Shown here in pieces: positions 52,307-61,296 of a stretch of DNA of 64,000 nt. Source of the stretch: Phycisphaerae bacterium (GTDB taxonomy: Bacteria; Planctomycetota; Phycisphaerae; JAJVII01); the NCBI GenBank assembly GCA_022072085.1, contig JAJVII010000020.1:144607-208606 (forward strand), written 5' to 3'. The notes below the pieces were generated by a model. It was not told the DNA's origin. It ran no database searches and saw only the letters and a program-made list of their open reading frames with translations. A program made the position numbers and the translations under genes. Within the stretch, counting starts at the first letter, position 1. The number at the start of each line of letters is the position of its first letter.

Positions 52307-52760
52307 CCACCGGGGATTCGCAGCCAAGTCGCGGCTGCTGGCCATGCTCAAGGAGAAAGGCCACGAGGTCCGCGATTTCGGCACCGACTCCGATGCCAGT
52401 TGCGACTATCCCGACCTGGGCGGACCGGCCGCCAAGATCATCGCCCTGGGCGAGTGCGACGTGGGTATTTTCCTGTGCGGCACGGGCATCGGCATGAGCA
52501 TCACCGCCAACAAGGTCCCCGGCATCCGCGCCGCCCTCTGCCACGACGAACTGACCGCCGAGGTCAGCCGACGCCACAACAACGCCAACGTCCTCTGCCT
52601 GCCGGCCGACCTGCTGGGCGACGACCAGATGCGCCGCATCGTCGAGGTCTGGCTGAGCACCCCCTTCGACGGCGGCCGCCACGCCCGGCGGATCAAGAAG
52701 CTCGAAGACATCGAGCGCGACGCCTGCGAGACGGTCCTTGCCCCCAAGCCCAAGCCCTGA
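52284..52760 (+). CDS. rpiB: Ribose-5-phosphate isomerase B
   Basis: 158 residues, the normal length. A-S-D-H-R-G-F (D8, H9) binds the phosphate, C-G-T-G-I-G-M-S near 66 has the catalytic Cys, and H-N-N-A-N-V-L-C near 100 closes the site. It interconverts ribose-5-phosphate and ribulose-5-phosphate in the cytoplasm. The ATG lies inside the last codons of the preceding fusion gene, so the two are co-translated. Confidence 0.93.
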   Translation: MKICLASDHRGFAAKSRLLAMLKEKGHEVRDFGTDSDASCDYPDLGGPAAKIIALGECDVGIFLCGTGIGMSITANKVPGIRAALCHDELTAEVSRRHNNANVLCLPADLLGDDQMRRIVEVWLSTPFDGGRHARRIKKLEDIERDACETVLAPKPKP

Positions 52761-52875
52761 CCAAAGGAGTCGCGGGCTGCGTCGATTCATTCTGACGCCA
52801 GGACGCGCTCCCTGACGGTCGCGGCTAAGCACCGAGTGGCTGCAACGCCGAAGGTGCGCGGAGGCGACCGGCTGA

Positions 52876-52911
52876 CCCCCGCCTCCTTAACCCCTCCCCC
52901 CCTCTAGCCCC
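52876..52911 (-). repeat. G-run tract on the minus strand
   Basis: Read on the minus strand there are GGGG, GGGGGGG, GGGG and GGGGG separated by short loops, with AGGGGCTAGAGGGG and AGGGGTTAAGG phrases like those of the array at 5868-5911, but without strict period. It lies between convergent genes. Confidence 0.5.
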
Positions 52912-52924
52912 TTCAGAATGCGCG

Positions 52925-54322
52925 TCAATCCCACGGCACGTAGTCAGGGTTCGGTTCGGGCATCACCGCCTCGACGCTGCGCTGCCAGGCGTGCAGGCGG
53001 TCGCGCATGCGGCGGGCCCGCCGCGGGTCGGCGGCCGCCAGGTCGTTCTTCTCGCCGATGTCCTCGCGCAGGTTGTACAGTTCGACGTGCATATCCTCGA
53101 AGAACTCGATCAGCTTAAAGTCGCCCATGCGCACCGACGCACCGGGCGTGCCGCCCTGGTTGCCGTAGTGCGGGTAGTGCCAGAAGATCGCGTCGCGGTC
53201 CGGCGCCGGCTGGCCACGCATCAGCCCGGCGAAGCTTACTCCGTCGCGGTGCTGGGCGGGCCGCAGCGGCAGGGCGGCCATCTCCAGCAGTGTCGGGTAG
53301 AAGTCCGGGCTGGTCACCGGCGTCGAGCAGGTCGAGCCCGCAGCGACCACGCCGGGCCAGCGGACGATCAGCGGCTCGCGCGTGCCGCCTTCGTACATCC
53401 AGCCCTTGCCCTCAGCCAGCGGGGAGTTGCAGGTGGGCGACCCCTCGGCCGTCGCCAGCCCACCGTTGTCGGAGGTGAAGAAGACGGCCGTGGTGTCCGC
53501 CAACCCCTCGTCGGCCAGCGTGTCCAGCAGCCTCCCCACGTTCCAGTCGAGGTTCTCGACCATGGCCGCGTAGTCCGGGTCGCTCTGGAACAGCCGACGC
53601 ACGATCCGCTTGTCCTTCTTGTGCTCGCAGGGAAAGGACTTGCCCTCGGCGAAGGCGGTCTGCCTGTCCAAGCCCATCGCGGCGGCCTTCTCTCGCCAGC
53701 GGTCGGCCCACTCCTTGCGGACCTGGATGGGCGTGTGAACCGCGTAGTGCCAGAGGTTCAGGAAGAACGGCCGACTGCGGTCGCGCCCGCGGATCAGGGC
53801 GATGGCCTCATCGGTCAGCCGATCGGTCAGGTATTCGCCCGCGGGCCCGTCGGGCAGCGTGTCGATCTGGTACGGCGTGAAGTAGGTCCGCGGCGCGCCC
53901 CATCGCCCGCCGCCGACGTTCACCTCGAAGCCGTGGCGGTCGGGGTAGTAGGGCTCCTGGCCCAGGTGCCACTTGCCGACGTGCCAGGTCGCGTAGCCGC
54001 CGTCGCGCAGCGCCGCCGCCAGCGAGGTCTCGCTTTCCGGCAGGTGGTCGATGTAGGTCGCGTCGATGAGTTTGCCCCGGGCCTTGCCGCCGATGAAGTT
54101 AGTCACGCCGACGGTCGCCGGATACTTGCCGCTCATGATGCTCGCACGCGTCGGCGAACAGACCGGGCAGGCGGCGTAGGCGTCGGTGAACCGCACCCCC
54201 TCGGCCGCCAGGCGGTCGATGTTCGGCGTGCTGTAGAAGCTGCTGCCGCAGCAGCCCAGGTCCCGCCAGCCCATGTCGTCGATCAGGATGAAGACGAGGT
54301 TCAGCTTCGAGTTCTGCGCCAT
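52925..54322 (-). CDS. Type I sulfatase
   Basis: 465 residues without a clear signal peptide. D15-D16 near the start and C55-S-P-T-R59 give the metal site and the formylglycine-forming C-x-P-x-R signature; H-V-G-K-W-H-L-G and S-D-N-G-G follow in the usual order. It hydrolyses sulfate esters, in this phylum typically on algal or animal polysaccharides. The substrate is unknown, and no formylglycine-generating enzyme gene is nearby. ATG 54322 lies nine bases after AAAGG; the open frame runs further up without a site. Confidence 0.92.
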   Translation of the reverse strand: MAQNSKLNLVFILIDDMGWRDLGCCGSSFYSTPNIDRLAAEGVRFTDAYAACPVCSPTRASIMSGKYPATVGVTNFIGGKARGKLIDATYIDHLPESETSLAAALRDGGYATWHVGKWHLGQEPYYPDRHGFEVNVGGGRWGAPRTYFTPYQIDTLPDGPAGEYLTDRLTDEAIALIRGRDRSRPFFLNLWHYAVHTPIQVRKEWADRWREKAAAMGLDRQTAFAEGKSFPCEHKKDKRIVRRLFQSDPDYAAMVENLDWNVGRLLDTLADEGLADTTAVFFTSDNGGLATAEGSPTCNSPLAEGKGWMYEGGTREPLIVRWPGVVAAGSTCSTPVTSPDFYPTLLEMAALPLRPAQHRDGVSFAGLMRGQPAPDRDAIFWHYPHYGNQGGTPGASVRMGDFKLIEFFEDMHVELYNLREDIGEKNDLAAADPRRARRMRDRLHAWQRSVEAVMPEPNPDYVPWD

Positions 54323-54395
54323 CGCGTCGGGCCTTTCGATGGGTGGACGCCGCCCACGATACTCGCCCGGCTGCCTGCCCGCAACGGGCGCCCAG

Positions 54396-54511
54396 GAAAC
54401 GGGAGGAATACGGATTTCACGGGCAGGACGGATTTCACCGGCCACACGAGAACGGCGGAGGGACTGAAAGACATTCGTACCGATCCGTGCAATCCGTGTT
54501 CCTGTTTCGGT
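54396..54511. repeat. Inverted repeat of CACGGAT words
   Basis: The left arm (54396-54423, GAAAC..GGAATACGGATTTCACGG) and the reverse complement of the right arm (54483-54511, GAAACAGGAACACGGATTGCACGGAT) match at most positions. A further GGACGGATTTCACC copy lies in the left part. It separates divergent genes. Confidence 0.7.
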
Positions 54512-54577
54512 CTCTGTTGCACGCCGCCCCCGACGCCCTAGAATGGCCATGGGGATCACCCAAGGACTTCCGCCGCG

Positions 54578-55600
54578 ATGATCAAGCTCGACAACGAACC
54601 CGACTTTCAACTCACCGGCACGGACCATGGGCCCGAGACGTTACTGCTGGCGCTGGGGGCGGTGCTGAACGCCGCCGGCCGACCGATGCACTACCACGAC
54701 TTGGCCGGCGCGACCGGGCTTGCGTTCCTGTTCGCATGGGCCCCCGACGACGCCGGCTGCCTCGCCCGCCGGGGCCAGGCCGGACGCGAGGTCGTCCTGA
54801 CGCGGGCCAACGACGCGCTGAACCTCGTCATGCGGCCGTTCCACCCGCGAGGCCTGGACGGCGGGGCGTCGTGCGGGCGGTTTGAGAAACATTTCGTGGA
54901 CAGCTACGCGCCGCTGATGGCCGGGGCGATCGGGCATGGCCAACCGCTGCTGGCCTGGGGCGGCTGGCCAGAGGACGACAAGGGCGCCGCCCGCGTTCAC
55001 TCGTGGGGCGTGTTGACGCGGTGCGACCCGGCAGCCGGGCGGTTCGGTGGGTGGTCAGCGGAGAGCCTAGACGGCCCGGCCTGGCTGGCGGCCCCGCCGC
55101 GCGTCGTCGATGCGGTCGAGGCCGTGCTGGAGCCCGTGCCGCCGTCGCGGATGCTCCCGGGCGGCCTGCGTCTGGCGGCGGGCTGGCGGCGCGACCCGCT
55201 CCTGGTTGCGCAAGGCGTAGCCGTTGGCACGGAGGCGATGCGGCAATGGGCGGCGGCCGTCGGCGGGAGCGAGCCGATCTGCCCGGCCTGCGGCGACGAC
55301 GGCTGGCGCTGCCAGCACGCGCTGCTGGAAGGGCTGTATGCGGCCCGCGTGTCGGCCTACGAGTTCATCTACCGCAACGCCGAGTCAGCCGCCAGCGCCG
55401 CGATGCGCGAGTTGTGCCAGCGGTTGGAGGGTTCGCTGGGCGCCCAGGTGGAGCTGCTGGCCGAGATCAAGGACGCCTCCGCGGTCCGCGCGTCGATGGC
55501 GAACGGCTCGTCGCGCATCGCCGTCGCCGGCGAGATCGCCCGCCTCGCGGAACTGGAGTCGCAGATCGAACAGGATCTGGACAGCGCCCTGGGCGCGTGA
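54578..55600 (+). CDS. Hypothetical protein
   Basis: 340 residues, no signal peptide or membrane segment. The first part (about 20-110) reads like the start of a butirosin-biosynthesis-H-like or C39-like fold (G-P-E-T-L-L-L-A-L-G..H-Y-H-D-L-A-G-A-T-G); C-P-A-C-G-D-D-G-W-R-C near residue 230 is a possible metal site; the end is an alanine-rich helix. I do not assign a function. AAGGA lies ten bases before the ATG. The M20 peptidase follows after 43 bases and is probably co-transcribed. Confidence 0.65.
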   Translation: MIKLDNEPDFQLTGTDHGPETLLLALGAVLNAAGRPMHYHDLAGATGLAFLFAWAPDDAGCLARRGQAGREVVLTRANDALNLVMRPFHPRGLDGGASCGRFEKHFVDSYAPLMAGAIGHGQPLLAWGGWPEDDKGAARVHSWGVLTRCDPAAGRFGGWSAESLDGPAWLAAPPRVVDAVEAVLEPVPPSRMLPGGLRLAAGWRRDPLLVAQGVAVGTEAMRQWAAAVGGSEPICPACGDDGWRCQHALLEGLYAARVSAYEFIYRNAESAASAAMRELCQRLEGSLGAQVELLAEIKDASAVRASMANGSSRIAVAGEIARLAELESQIEQDLDSALGA

Positions 55601-55643
55601 AGAGCGAGCAGGACTGAGCGAGCAGGAACAAGAGGAGTCTGGC

Positions 55644-57056
55644 ATGTCCATTGAGACGACGATTGCTTATCTGCGGGAGCATGCGGGAGAGAACCTGGGG
55701 CGGCTGCGCGAGTTGCTGCGGGTGCCCTCGGTCTCGACCGACCCGGGGCGAGCGGCCGACTGCCGCCGGGCGGCGGAGTTCCTCGTCGATTACATGCGCG
55801 GGATGGGGCTCTCGGCGGAGGTGGCGGAGACGGCCGGGCATCCGTCGGCTGTTGGCCGATGGGAGCAGGCCGGGCCGGACGCACCGACGATCCTGCTCTA
55901 CGGCCACTACGACGTGCAGCCGGCTGAGCCGCTGGAACTCTGGCAGGTTGACCCCTTCGCCGGCGAGGTCCGCGACATCGACGCCGAGGGACGCCGCGTT
56001 CCCGGCGGCGTGCTGATCGCCCGAGGGGCTGCAGACAACAAGGGGCAGCACATGGCCATGCTGGCCGGCGTCGAGGCCCACCTCGCGACGGCCGGGCGGC
56101 TGCCGGTGAACCTGAAGGCCGTCATCGAGGGCGAAGAGGAAATCGGCAGCCGACACCTGCCGGCGATGATCGAGGCCCGCAAGGCCGACTTGGCCTGCGA
56201 CGCCGTGCTGCTTGCGGACAGCTACACGCACCCGGCCGGGGCGCCGGCGATCTGCTATTCGGCCCGCGGGCTGACCTACGCGACGATCACGCTGAGCGGC
56301 CCGTCGCAGGACATCCACTCCGGCGTCTACGGCGGCGTGGTGACCAACCCGGCCAATGCGCTGGCCCGGCTGCTGGCCGGGCTGCACGACGCCCGCGGGC
56401 GGGTGACGCTGGCCGGCTTCTACGACGGCGTGCCCGAGGTGACCGCGCAGCAGATGGCCGAGATCGAGGCGCTGGGCATCACCGAGTCGGACCTGGCGGG
56501 CGAGGCCGGCGTCGAGCGGTTCGCAGGCGGAGAGCAGGGGGTTCACTTCCTCGTGCGGCGGTGGTTCCGCCCGACCTGCGACGTCAACGGCCTGTCCGGC
56601 GGCTACCAGGGTCCGGGCTCCAAGACGATCATCCCCGCGTCGGCGATGGCGAAGGTCTCCTGCCGGCTGGTCGGCGCGCAGGATCCGGCCCGCGTGTCTG
56701 CGGCGCTGGAGGCGTACATGCAGGCCAACTGCCCGGTCGGCCTGAAGGCGACCGTCGCGCACGAGGCCGGCGCCCGGCCTTACTTGGCCGACCGCTCGCA
56801 GCCGGCGTTCGGCGCTATGGCCGACGCGATCCACGCCGTCACCGGCCGCGACGCGAGCTGGATCGGCGGCGGCGGAACGTTGCCCATCCTGGCCGAGTTC
56901 AAGCGGATTCTCGGCGCCGAGTCGGTATTCATCGGCGTCGCCCGGGCCGACAGCCACCTGCACGGACCGAACGAGCAGTGCAACGTCGCGGACCTGCAAG
57001 CCGGCGCGGAGGTGTCGGCGCGGTTCTGGGAACGACTCGGGGGCGGCGGCAAGTAG
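55644..57056 (+). CDS. M20-family dipeptidase
   Basis: 470 residues, the length of the M20 dipeptidases. Metal and catalytic residues in order: H and D in Y-G-H-Y-D-V-Q-P, D in R-G-A-A-D-N-K-G, E-E in E-G-E-E-E-I-G-S, D in L-A-D, and H in S-H-L-H-G-P-N. The insert between is the dimerisation domain (I-H-S-G-V-Y-G-G). It removes amino acids from small peptides in the cytoplasm with two zinc ions. AGGAG lies six bases before the ATG. Confidence 0.92.
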   Translation: MSIETTIAYLREHAGENLGRLRELLRVPSVSTDPGRAADCRRAAEFLVDYMRGMGLSAEVAETAGHPSAVGRWEQAGPDAPTILLYGHYDVQPAEPLELWQVDPFAGEVRDIDAEGRRVPGGVLIARGAADNKGQHMAMLAGVEAHLATAGRLPVNLKAVIEGEEEIGSRHLPAMIEARKADLACDAVLLADSYTHPAGAPAICYSARGLTYATITLSGPSQDIHSGVYGGVVTNPANALARLLAGLHDARGRVTLAGFYDGVPEVTAQQMAEIEALGITESDLAGEAGVERFAGGEQGVHFLVRRWFRPTCDVNGLSGGYQGPGSKTIIPASAMAKVSCRLVGAQDPARVSAALEAYMQANCPVGLKATVAHEAGARPYLADRSQPAFGAMADAIHAVTGRDASWIGGGGTLPILAEFKRILGAESVFIGVARADSHLHGPNEQCNVADLQAGAEVSARFWERLGGGGK

Positions 57057-57099
57057 TACGGAAAGGCAACAGGTGATCGGGCGACCGCTGGTGCTTTCT

Positions 57100-57156
57100 G
57101 GGTAAACGTGTGGCGTTCGCCTGTCAGAATTTGGGTAATATTGTCCAATTCGCCTG
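57100..57156 (+). promoter_or_regulatory. Pair of identical spaced sites, GGGTAA-N10-TTCGCCTG
   Basis: The first copy is at 57100-57123 and the second at 57133-57156, exactly 33 bases (three helical turns) apart. The two half-motifs and their spacing are identical while the ten bases between differ, as expected of protein-binding sites. They lie 115-170 bases upstream of the -24 element, the usual distance for a sigma-54 activator. Confidence 0.7.
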
Positions 57157-57269
57157 CGTTCCGACGGCCACCAACCATTAGAAGTAATTTGTAGCAATAG
57201 AGTCAACCTGTTCATTCGCTTTATCTTACATTTCTATTGTCGAAGATTCACCGCCCTTGGCGCTGCTCC

Positions 57270-57285
57270 TGGCATGGGAGTTGCA
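57270..57285 (+). promoter_or_regulatory. Sigma-54 (-24/-12) promoter of an RNA unit
   Basis: TGGCATGGGAGTTGCA matches TGGCAY-N5-TTGCA completely. Transcription would start near 57296. Confidence 0.7.
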
Positions 57286-57295
57286 AGCATTGATA

Positions 57296-57510
57296 GGTCG
57301 TCGGGTCAAACCGACATCGGCTCCCGGAGCCGGCCCGCGGCAAGTCGTCCGGCGACTGATACGCGGCTGCGACGCGGGGGACGATGACAGAATCTGGCGG
57401 GAGGCCAGTGAGAGAGGAACTCCCGTCCCTGGACCGTAATGTCGCTCGTTATCCCCCTGGCGAGCGACGACTTGACCGCCCGGCGGGCCGCAACGCCGGG
57501 CGGCTTCTTT
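57296..57510 (+). ncRNA. Candidate structured small RNA, family unknown
   Basis: About 215 bases bounded by a sigma-54 promoter and an intrinsic terminator. Local stems that can be read directly: GTCGG/CCGAC (57300-57315), CGGCTC/GAGCCG (57318-57332), AGTCG/CGACT (57343-57357), CGGGAG/CTCCCG (57398-57425), and GTCGCTCG/CGAGCGAC (57441-57468, 12-base loop). I compared it by memory with 6S, tmRNA, RNase P, SRP and common riboswitches and saw no match. The following gene has its own promoter after the terminator, so a leader role is unlikely. Confidence 0.5.
57476..57510 (+). terminator. Rho-independent terminator of the candidate RNA
   Basis: CCGCCCGGCG (57476-57485) pairs with CGCCGGGCGG (57494-57503), eight-base loop, then CTTCTTT. 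No protein gene ends within 400 bases upstream on this strand, so it must serve another transcript. Confidence 0.8.
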
Positions 57511-57523
57511 GCGCTCCCGCACG

Positions 57524-57552
57524 TTGACCGGCGGGCAGCCGCCGCGTATCCT
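57524..57552 (+). promoter_or_regulatory. Sigma-70 promoter of the GT2 gene
   Basis: TTGACC at 57524-57529, a 17-base spacer, TATCCT at 57547-57552. The start point is about 54 bases before the ATG. Confidence 0.55.
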
Positions 57553-57612
57553 GTCTGCCCGTCGGCGGGTCGTAGCCGCCCGAATGCTTGCACAACGAAC
57601 GGCGGATCCCGG

Positions 57613-58686
57613 ATGCAGTCCAAGACCCAGACACCGCAGCAGACGTCGCCTCTCGACAGCCGGCCCGACGGCCGGACGTGTCGGCTGGTCGTCGTACTGC
57701 CCGCGTTGAACGAGTCGGCCACCGTCGGCGCGGTCGTCGCAGGCGTGCCGCGCGAGATTCCAGGCGTTACGTCGGTGGAGGTGCTGGTCGTTGACGACGG
57801 CAGCACCGACGCGACCGGCGCGACCGCCCGCCAGGCCGGCGCCACCGTTCTGCGCCACCCGGTGCGGCTGGGCGTCGGGTCGGCGTTTCAGACCGGTGTC
57901 AGCGCTGCCCTGGAGCACGGCGCGGACGTGATCGTCAGCATGGACAGCGACGGGCAGTTCAACCCGGCCGACATCCCTGCGCTGATCGCGCCGGTGCTGG
58001 CCGGACAGGCCGACTTCGCTTCGGCGTCGCGTTTCATCGACCCGTCGCTGACGCCGGCCATGCCGCGGACAAAGCGATGGGGCAACCGCGTCGTCGCCCG
58101 GCTGGTGTCGCGGCTGAGCGGGCAACGGTTCTGCGATGTGTCGTGCGGGATGCGCTGCTTCAGCCGGCGGGCCGCGCTGAACCTGAACCTGATGGGCGAG
58201 TTCACCTACACGCAAGAGGTGTTCCTGAACCTCGCGTTCAAGCGGATGCGGATCGTGGAGGTTCCCCTCCGCGTCCTGGGCGAGCGGCCGCACGGCCGCA
58301 GCCGCGTCGCCTCCAACCTGTTTGTCTACGGTTGGAATACGATGAAGATCATGCTGCGGTGCTACCGCGACTACAGGCCGATGCGGTTTTTCGGCCGGGC
58401 GGCGATGGCGATGTTCCTGCCCGGGCTGGCCCTGCTGGGGTTCCTGGGCGTTCATTACCTGCGGACACAGATGTTCTCGCCGCACAAGTGGGCGGGGTTC
58501 ACCGGGGCCGGGCTGTTGCTGGCGGGCCTGCTGCTGCTCTACATGGGCATGATCGGCGACATGCTCAACCGCCACCGCGTCTACCTCGAGGAATTGCTCT
58601 ATCGCCAGCGTATCGGCCAGACCCCGCTGCCTCCGCCGGGCGAGCCGCCGGCTGCGGCGACGCCCCCGGGCCGCGCGGAGAACTAG
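57613..58686 (+). CDS. GT2 glycosyltransferase, polyprenyl-phosphate type
   Basis: 357 residues. A GT-A fold begins with V-V-L-P-A-L-N-E, then V-D-D-G-S-T-D near 60 and the D-S-D metal motif in S-M-D-S-D-G-Q-F near 118. Two C-terminal membrane helices (about 265-285 and 297-320) are like those of DPM1/ArnC/GtrB enzymes, which move a sugar from a nucleotide donor to a polyprenyl phosphate or a membrane glycan. ATG 57613 has only a modest site (GGCGGA); a longer frame begins before the terminator at 57476 and is therefore rejected. Confidence 0.82.
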   Translation: MQSKTQTPQQTSPLDSRPDGRTCRLVVVLPALNESATVGAVVAGVPREIPGVTSVEVLVVDDGSTDATGATARQAGATVLRHPVRLGVGSAFQTGVSAALEHGADVIVSMDSDGQFNPADIPALIAPVLAGQADFASASRFIDPSLTPAMPRTKRWGNRVVARLVSRLSGQRFCDVSCGMRCFSRRAALNLNLMGEFTYTQEVFLNLAFKRMRIVEVPLRVLGERPHGRSRVASNLFVYGWNTMKIMLRCYRDYRPMRFFGRAAMAMFLPGLALLGFLGVHYLRTQMFSPHKWAGFTGAGLLLAGLLLLYMGMIGDMLNRHRVYLEELLYRQRIGQTPLPPPGEPPAAATPPGRAEN

Positions 58687-58726
58687 TTCGGGAGCGACTT
58701 CCCCTTCGCAAGCGAGAACTCGAGGT

Positions 58727-58732
58727 TATAAT
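58727..58732 (+). promoter_or_regulatory. -10 element of the ribosomal protein S1 gene
   Basis: A perfect TATAAT, with TTCGCA 16 bases upstream as a fair -35. The leader is about 55 bases. Confidence 0.6.
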
Positions 58733-58793
58733 GTTACGTCGCGTCGGGCAGGCCCGCCGCGACCGGGATCCGCAAAGGCTGTAAGGCTGCACA

Positions 58794-60332
58794 ATGAGTC
58801 AATCACCACAGGATCGAGACGTGATGCGGCGACAGGATTCGCCGCTGGACGCGGAACTTCAGCAGGAACTGGACCAGGCGCTGGGCGACGCGTCGATTGA
58901 GGACCTGATGGATCAGGCCGACGCCGCCGAGGTCGCCCCGGCCCCGGACGCCAAGCCTCGGCCGTCCATCCCCGGCCTGCGCCGCGGGCGGGTCATGGGC
59001 GTCGACGGGCGCTACGTGCTGGTCGACCTGGGCAGCAAGAGCCAGGGCGTCATTCCCGTCGAGCAGTTCGACGAGAAGCGTCCGCGCCCCGGCGACACGG
59101 TCGAGGCCCTGTTCGATCACTACGACCGCAACGAGGGCCTGGTCCACCTGTCGCTCAAGGGCGCCGTCGCCGCGGCTGCGTGGGAGACGCTCGAAGAGGG
59201 CCAGATCGTCGAGGGCCGCGTCACCGGCGTCAACAAGGGCGGCCTGGAACTCAACATCAACGGCATCCGCGGGTTCATGCCCGCCAGCCAGGTCGATATC
59301 GTCCGCGTCGAGGACGTGTCGGTCTACCTCAACGAGAAGATCCGCTGCCAGGTCACCGACCTGGACCGCCGCGAGAAGAACCTCGTCGTCAGCCGACGCG
59401 CCGTCGTCGAGCTGGAGCGCGAGCAGCAGCGCGAGAAGACCTGGGCCGACCTGGACGTCGACCAGGTGCGCACCGGCGTCGTTCAGAACATCATGCCCTA
59501 CGGCGCGTTCGTCGACATCGGCGGCGTGGACGGCCTGCTGCACGTCTCCGACCTCTCCTACGGCCGCGTCGACAAGGTCGAGGACGTGCTCAAGTCCGGC
59601 CAGCGCGTCGAGGTCAAGGTGCTCAAGATCGACCGCGACAGCCGCAAGGTGTCGCTGGGGCTCAAGCAGCTCACGCCCAACCCCTGGACCACCGTCGGCA
59701 CGCGCTACGCCCGGGGCCAGCGGCTGGACGGACGCGTGACCCGTACCGCCGACTTCGGCGCGTTCGTCGAACTGGAGCCTGGCGTCGAGGGGCTGATCCC
59801 CGTCAGCGAGATCGCCTGGTCGCGCGTCAACCACCCCAAGGACGTCCTCCGCGGCGGCCAGGCAGTGCAGGTGATGGTCCTCAGCGTCGACGCCGACCGC
59901 CAGAGGATTTCGCTGAGCCTCAAGCAGGCGGCGGCTGAGAACCCCTGGACCTCCGTCACGGGCAAGTACGCCCCCGAACAGCGCGTCGCCGGCAAGGTCA
60001 CGCGCATCGCTGACTTCGGCGCGTTCATCGAGCTGGAGCCCGGCGTCGAGGGCCTGGTCCACGTCAGCCAACTTTCCGACAAGCATGTGAAGCACCCCTC
60101 CGACGTCGTCAAGCCCGGCGACCTGGTGGACGTCCGGGTGATCTCGGTCGACGCGGACGAGCAGCGGATTTCGCTCTCCATGAAGACCTCCCCGTCGGCG
60201 GCCGCGCAGCAGGCCGTCGAGGCCGCCGCGAGCCAGGCCCCCGAGGCCCCGCGCAAGAAGAAGGACCGCCCCAAGCGCGGCGGCATCGGCCCCCTGGACG
60301 GCGGCATCGGCTTGGGCGATCTGAAGCTCTAG
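58794..60332 (+). CDS. rpsA: 30S ribosomal protein S1 (S1-repeat protein)
   Basis: 512 residues. A polar N-terminal part (1-60) and five S1 OB-fold repeats (about 62-130, 143-208, 228-296, 313-383 and 399-468), the last three with the classic G-x-V-x-x-I/T-x-x-F/Y-G-A-F-V/I-x-I/L and G-L-x-H/P-V-S motifs. A basic [10 protein letters not shown] tail ends it. S1 binds mRNA at the ribosome. E. coli S1 has six repeats, so this is one shorter, as in many phyla. It stands after its own consensus promoter. Confidence 0.9.
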   Translation: MSQSPQDRDVMRRQDSPLDAELQQELDQALGDASIEDLMDQADAAEVAPAPDAKPRPSIPGLRRGRVMGVDGRYVLVDLGSKSQGVIPVEQFDEKRPRPGDTVEALFDHYDRNEGLVHLSLKGAVAAAAWETLEEGQIVEGRVTGVNKGGLELNINGIRGFMPASQVDIVRVEDVSVYLNEKIRCQVTDLDRREKNLVVSRRAVVELEREQQREKTWADLDVDQVRTGVVQNIMPYGAFVDIGGVDGLLHVSDLSYGRVDKVEDVLKSGQRVEVKVLKIDRDSRKVSLGLKQLTPNPWTTVGTRYARGQRLDGRVTRTADFGAFVELEPGVEGLIPVSEIAWSRVNHPKDVLRGGQAVQVMVLSVDADRQRISLSLKQAAAENPWTSVTGKYAPEQRVAGKVTRIADFGAFIELEPGVEGLVHVSQLSDKHVKHPSDVVKPGDLVDVRVISVDADEQRISLSMKTSPSAAAQQAVEAAASQAPEAPRKKKDRPKRGGIGPLDGGIGLGDLKL

Positions 60333-60482
60333 ACGCTCCAAGAATATTTGCGCGCCTCTTCCGGCTTGAGTCCCCGGACAGGCTGCGCTGGGCCCATTAA
60401 TCCGTCACATCCCCCCCGTCTCCCGCGTATCACAGGTAAATGCGCCGGCCCCGTGCCGGCGTCGCACCATGGAGTCCGCATC

Positions 60483-61277
60483 ATGCGCAGAGAAGCCGGG
60501 GGATTCACCCTCGTCGAGTTGATGGTCGTCGTCGCGATCATCGCGGTGCTGATCAGCGTCCTGCTGCCGTCGATGGGGGCCTGTCGCGAGGCCGCCCGCT
60601 CGGCGATGTGCGGCTCGAACCTCCACCAGCTCCTGACCGGCTGGGAGATGTACGCGAACGAGAACAACGGCCTGGCCATGCCCGCCCGCGACTACCGCGA
60701 CACCCAATACTACAAGTTCTGGACCGGCGCCCAGGACAAGAGCTACGCCGCCGACGACCTGACCGGGTTCGACGCGACCAAGGGGTTCATCTGGCCCTAC
60801 CTGCGTAGCCAGGAGCTGAACGCCTGCCCCTCGTGGAAGGGCAAGTCGAACAACGGCCAGCTCGGCTACGGCTACAACTGGATGTATCTCTCCTACTACG
60901 ACGGCAACCCCGACGGCTCGGGCAACCGCACCTTCAAGTGGACCTCCGTCGCCGACATCCGCATGCCCGCCCGCGTGGTCGTCTTCGCCGACTGCGCCAG
61001 GCCGGTCAAGGGCACCGACGGCTCGCAACTGGAGACCACGCCGTTCCTGGGCCCGCCGTCGCAGCAGTATCCCTCGTTCCACGCCCGGCACAACGGCCAC
61101 GGCAATGTCGGATGGGCCGACGGGCACGTCTCGTCCGAGGCGGCCAGGTGGCTGCACGACCCCGTCTACAGCTACATGACCAGCACCTTCACCACCGCCG
61201 TCCTCAAGACCGCCGGCATCGGCGACCTGGACAGCGACGACGATCCGACGACAGACGAACTCTTTGTCCCCAAGTGA
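60483..61277 (+). CDS. Pseudopilin-like protein with H-X9-DG motif
   Basis: 264 residues. A very short leader M-R-R-E-A-G-G precedes [22 protein letters not shown], the prepilin peptidase site and hydrophobic helix. The tail has [13 protein letters not shown], the H-X9-DG motif. GGAG lies in the leader. The next gene starts 19 bases on, so this protein is in one transcript with an ABC uptake system, which is an unusual pairing. Confidence 0.88.
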   Translation: MRREAGGFTLVELMVVVAIIAVLISVLLPSMGACREAARSAMCGSNLHQLLTGWEMYANENNGLAMPARDYRDTQYYKFWTGAQDKSYAADDLTGFDATKGFIWPYLRSQELNACPSWKGKSNNGQLGYGYNWMYLSYYDGNPDGSGNRTFKWTSVADIRMPARVVVFADCARPVKGTDGSQLETTPFLGPPSQQYPSFHARHNGHGNVGWADGHVSSEAARWLHDPVYSYMTSTFTTAVLKTAGIGDLDSDDDPTTDELFVPK

Positions 61278-61296
61278 CGACAGGACGCGCCCGGAC

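Larger units (their letters stand above)
57057..57612. other. Gene-free interval with a candidate RNA transcription unit
   Basis: 556 bases. From left to right: two copies of GGGTAA-N10-TTCGCCTG (57100-57156), an AT-rich patch (57160-57245), a sigma-54 promoter (57270-57285), a GC-rich, hairpin-dense segment (57296-57475), a terminator (57476-57510), and a separate sigma-70 promoter for the GT2 gene (57524-57552). No ribosome site or credible frame is seen. Confidence 0.75.

Noticed and set aside
57257..57439. A 60-codon open frame inside the candidate RNA
   Set aside because: No ribosome site, its start would lie upstream of the promoter, and the sequence is explained better by stems.
57439..57612. 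A longer GT2 protein starting at 57439
   Set aside because: It would have to be translated through a strong terminator and start before the promoter at 57524; the extra 58 residues are low in complexity.
58803..60341. A 512-codon open frame on the minus strand opposite ribosomal protein S1
   Set aside because: It is the same length as rpsA because of codon bias in the third position; the product is Leu/Asp/Val/Ala-rich without motifs.
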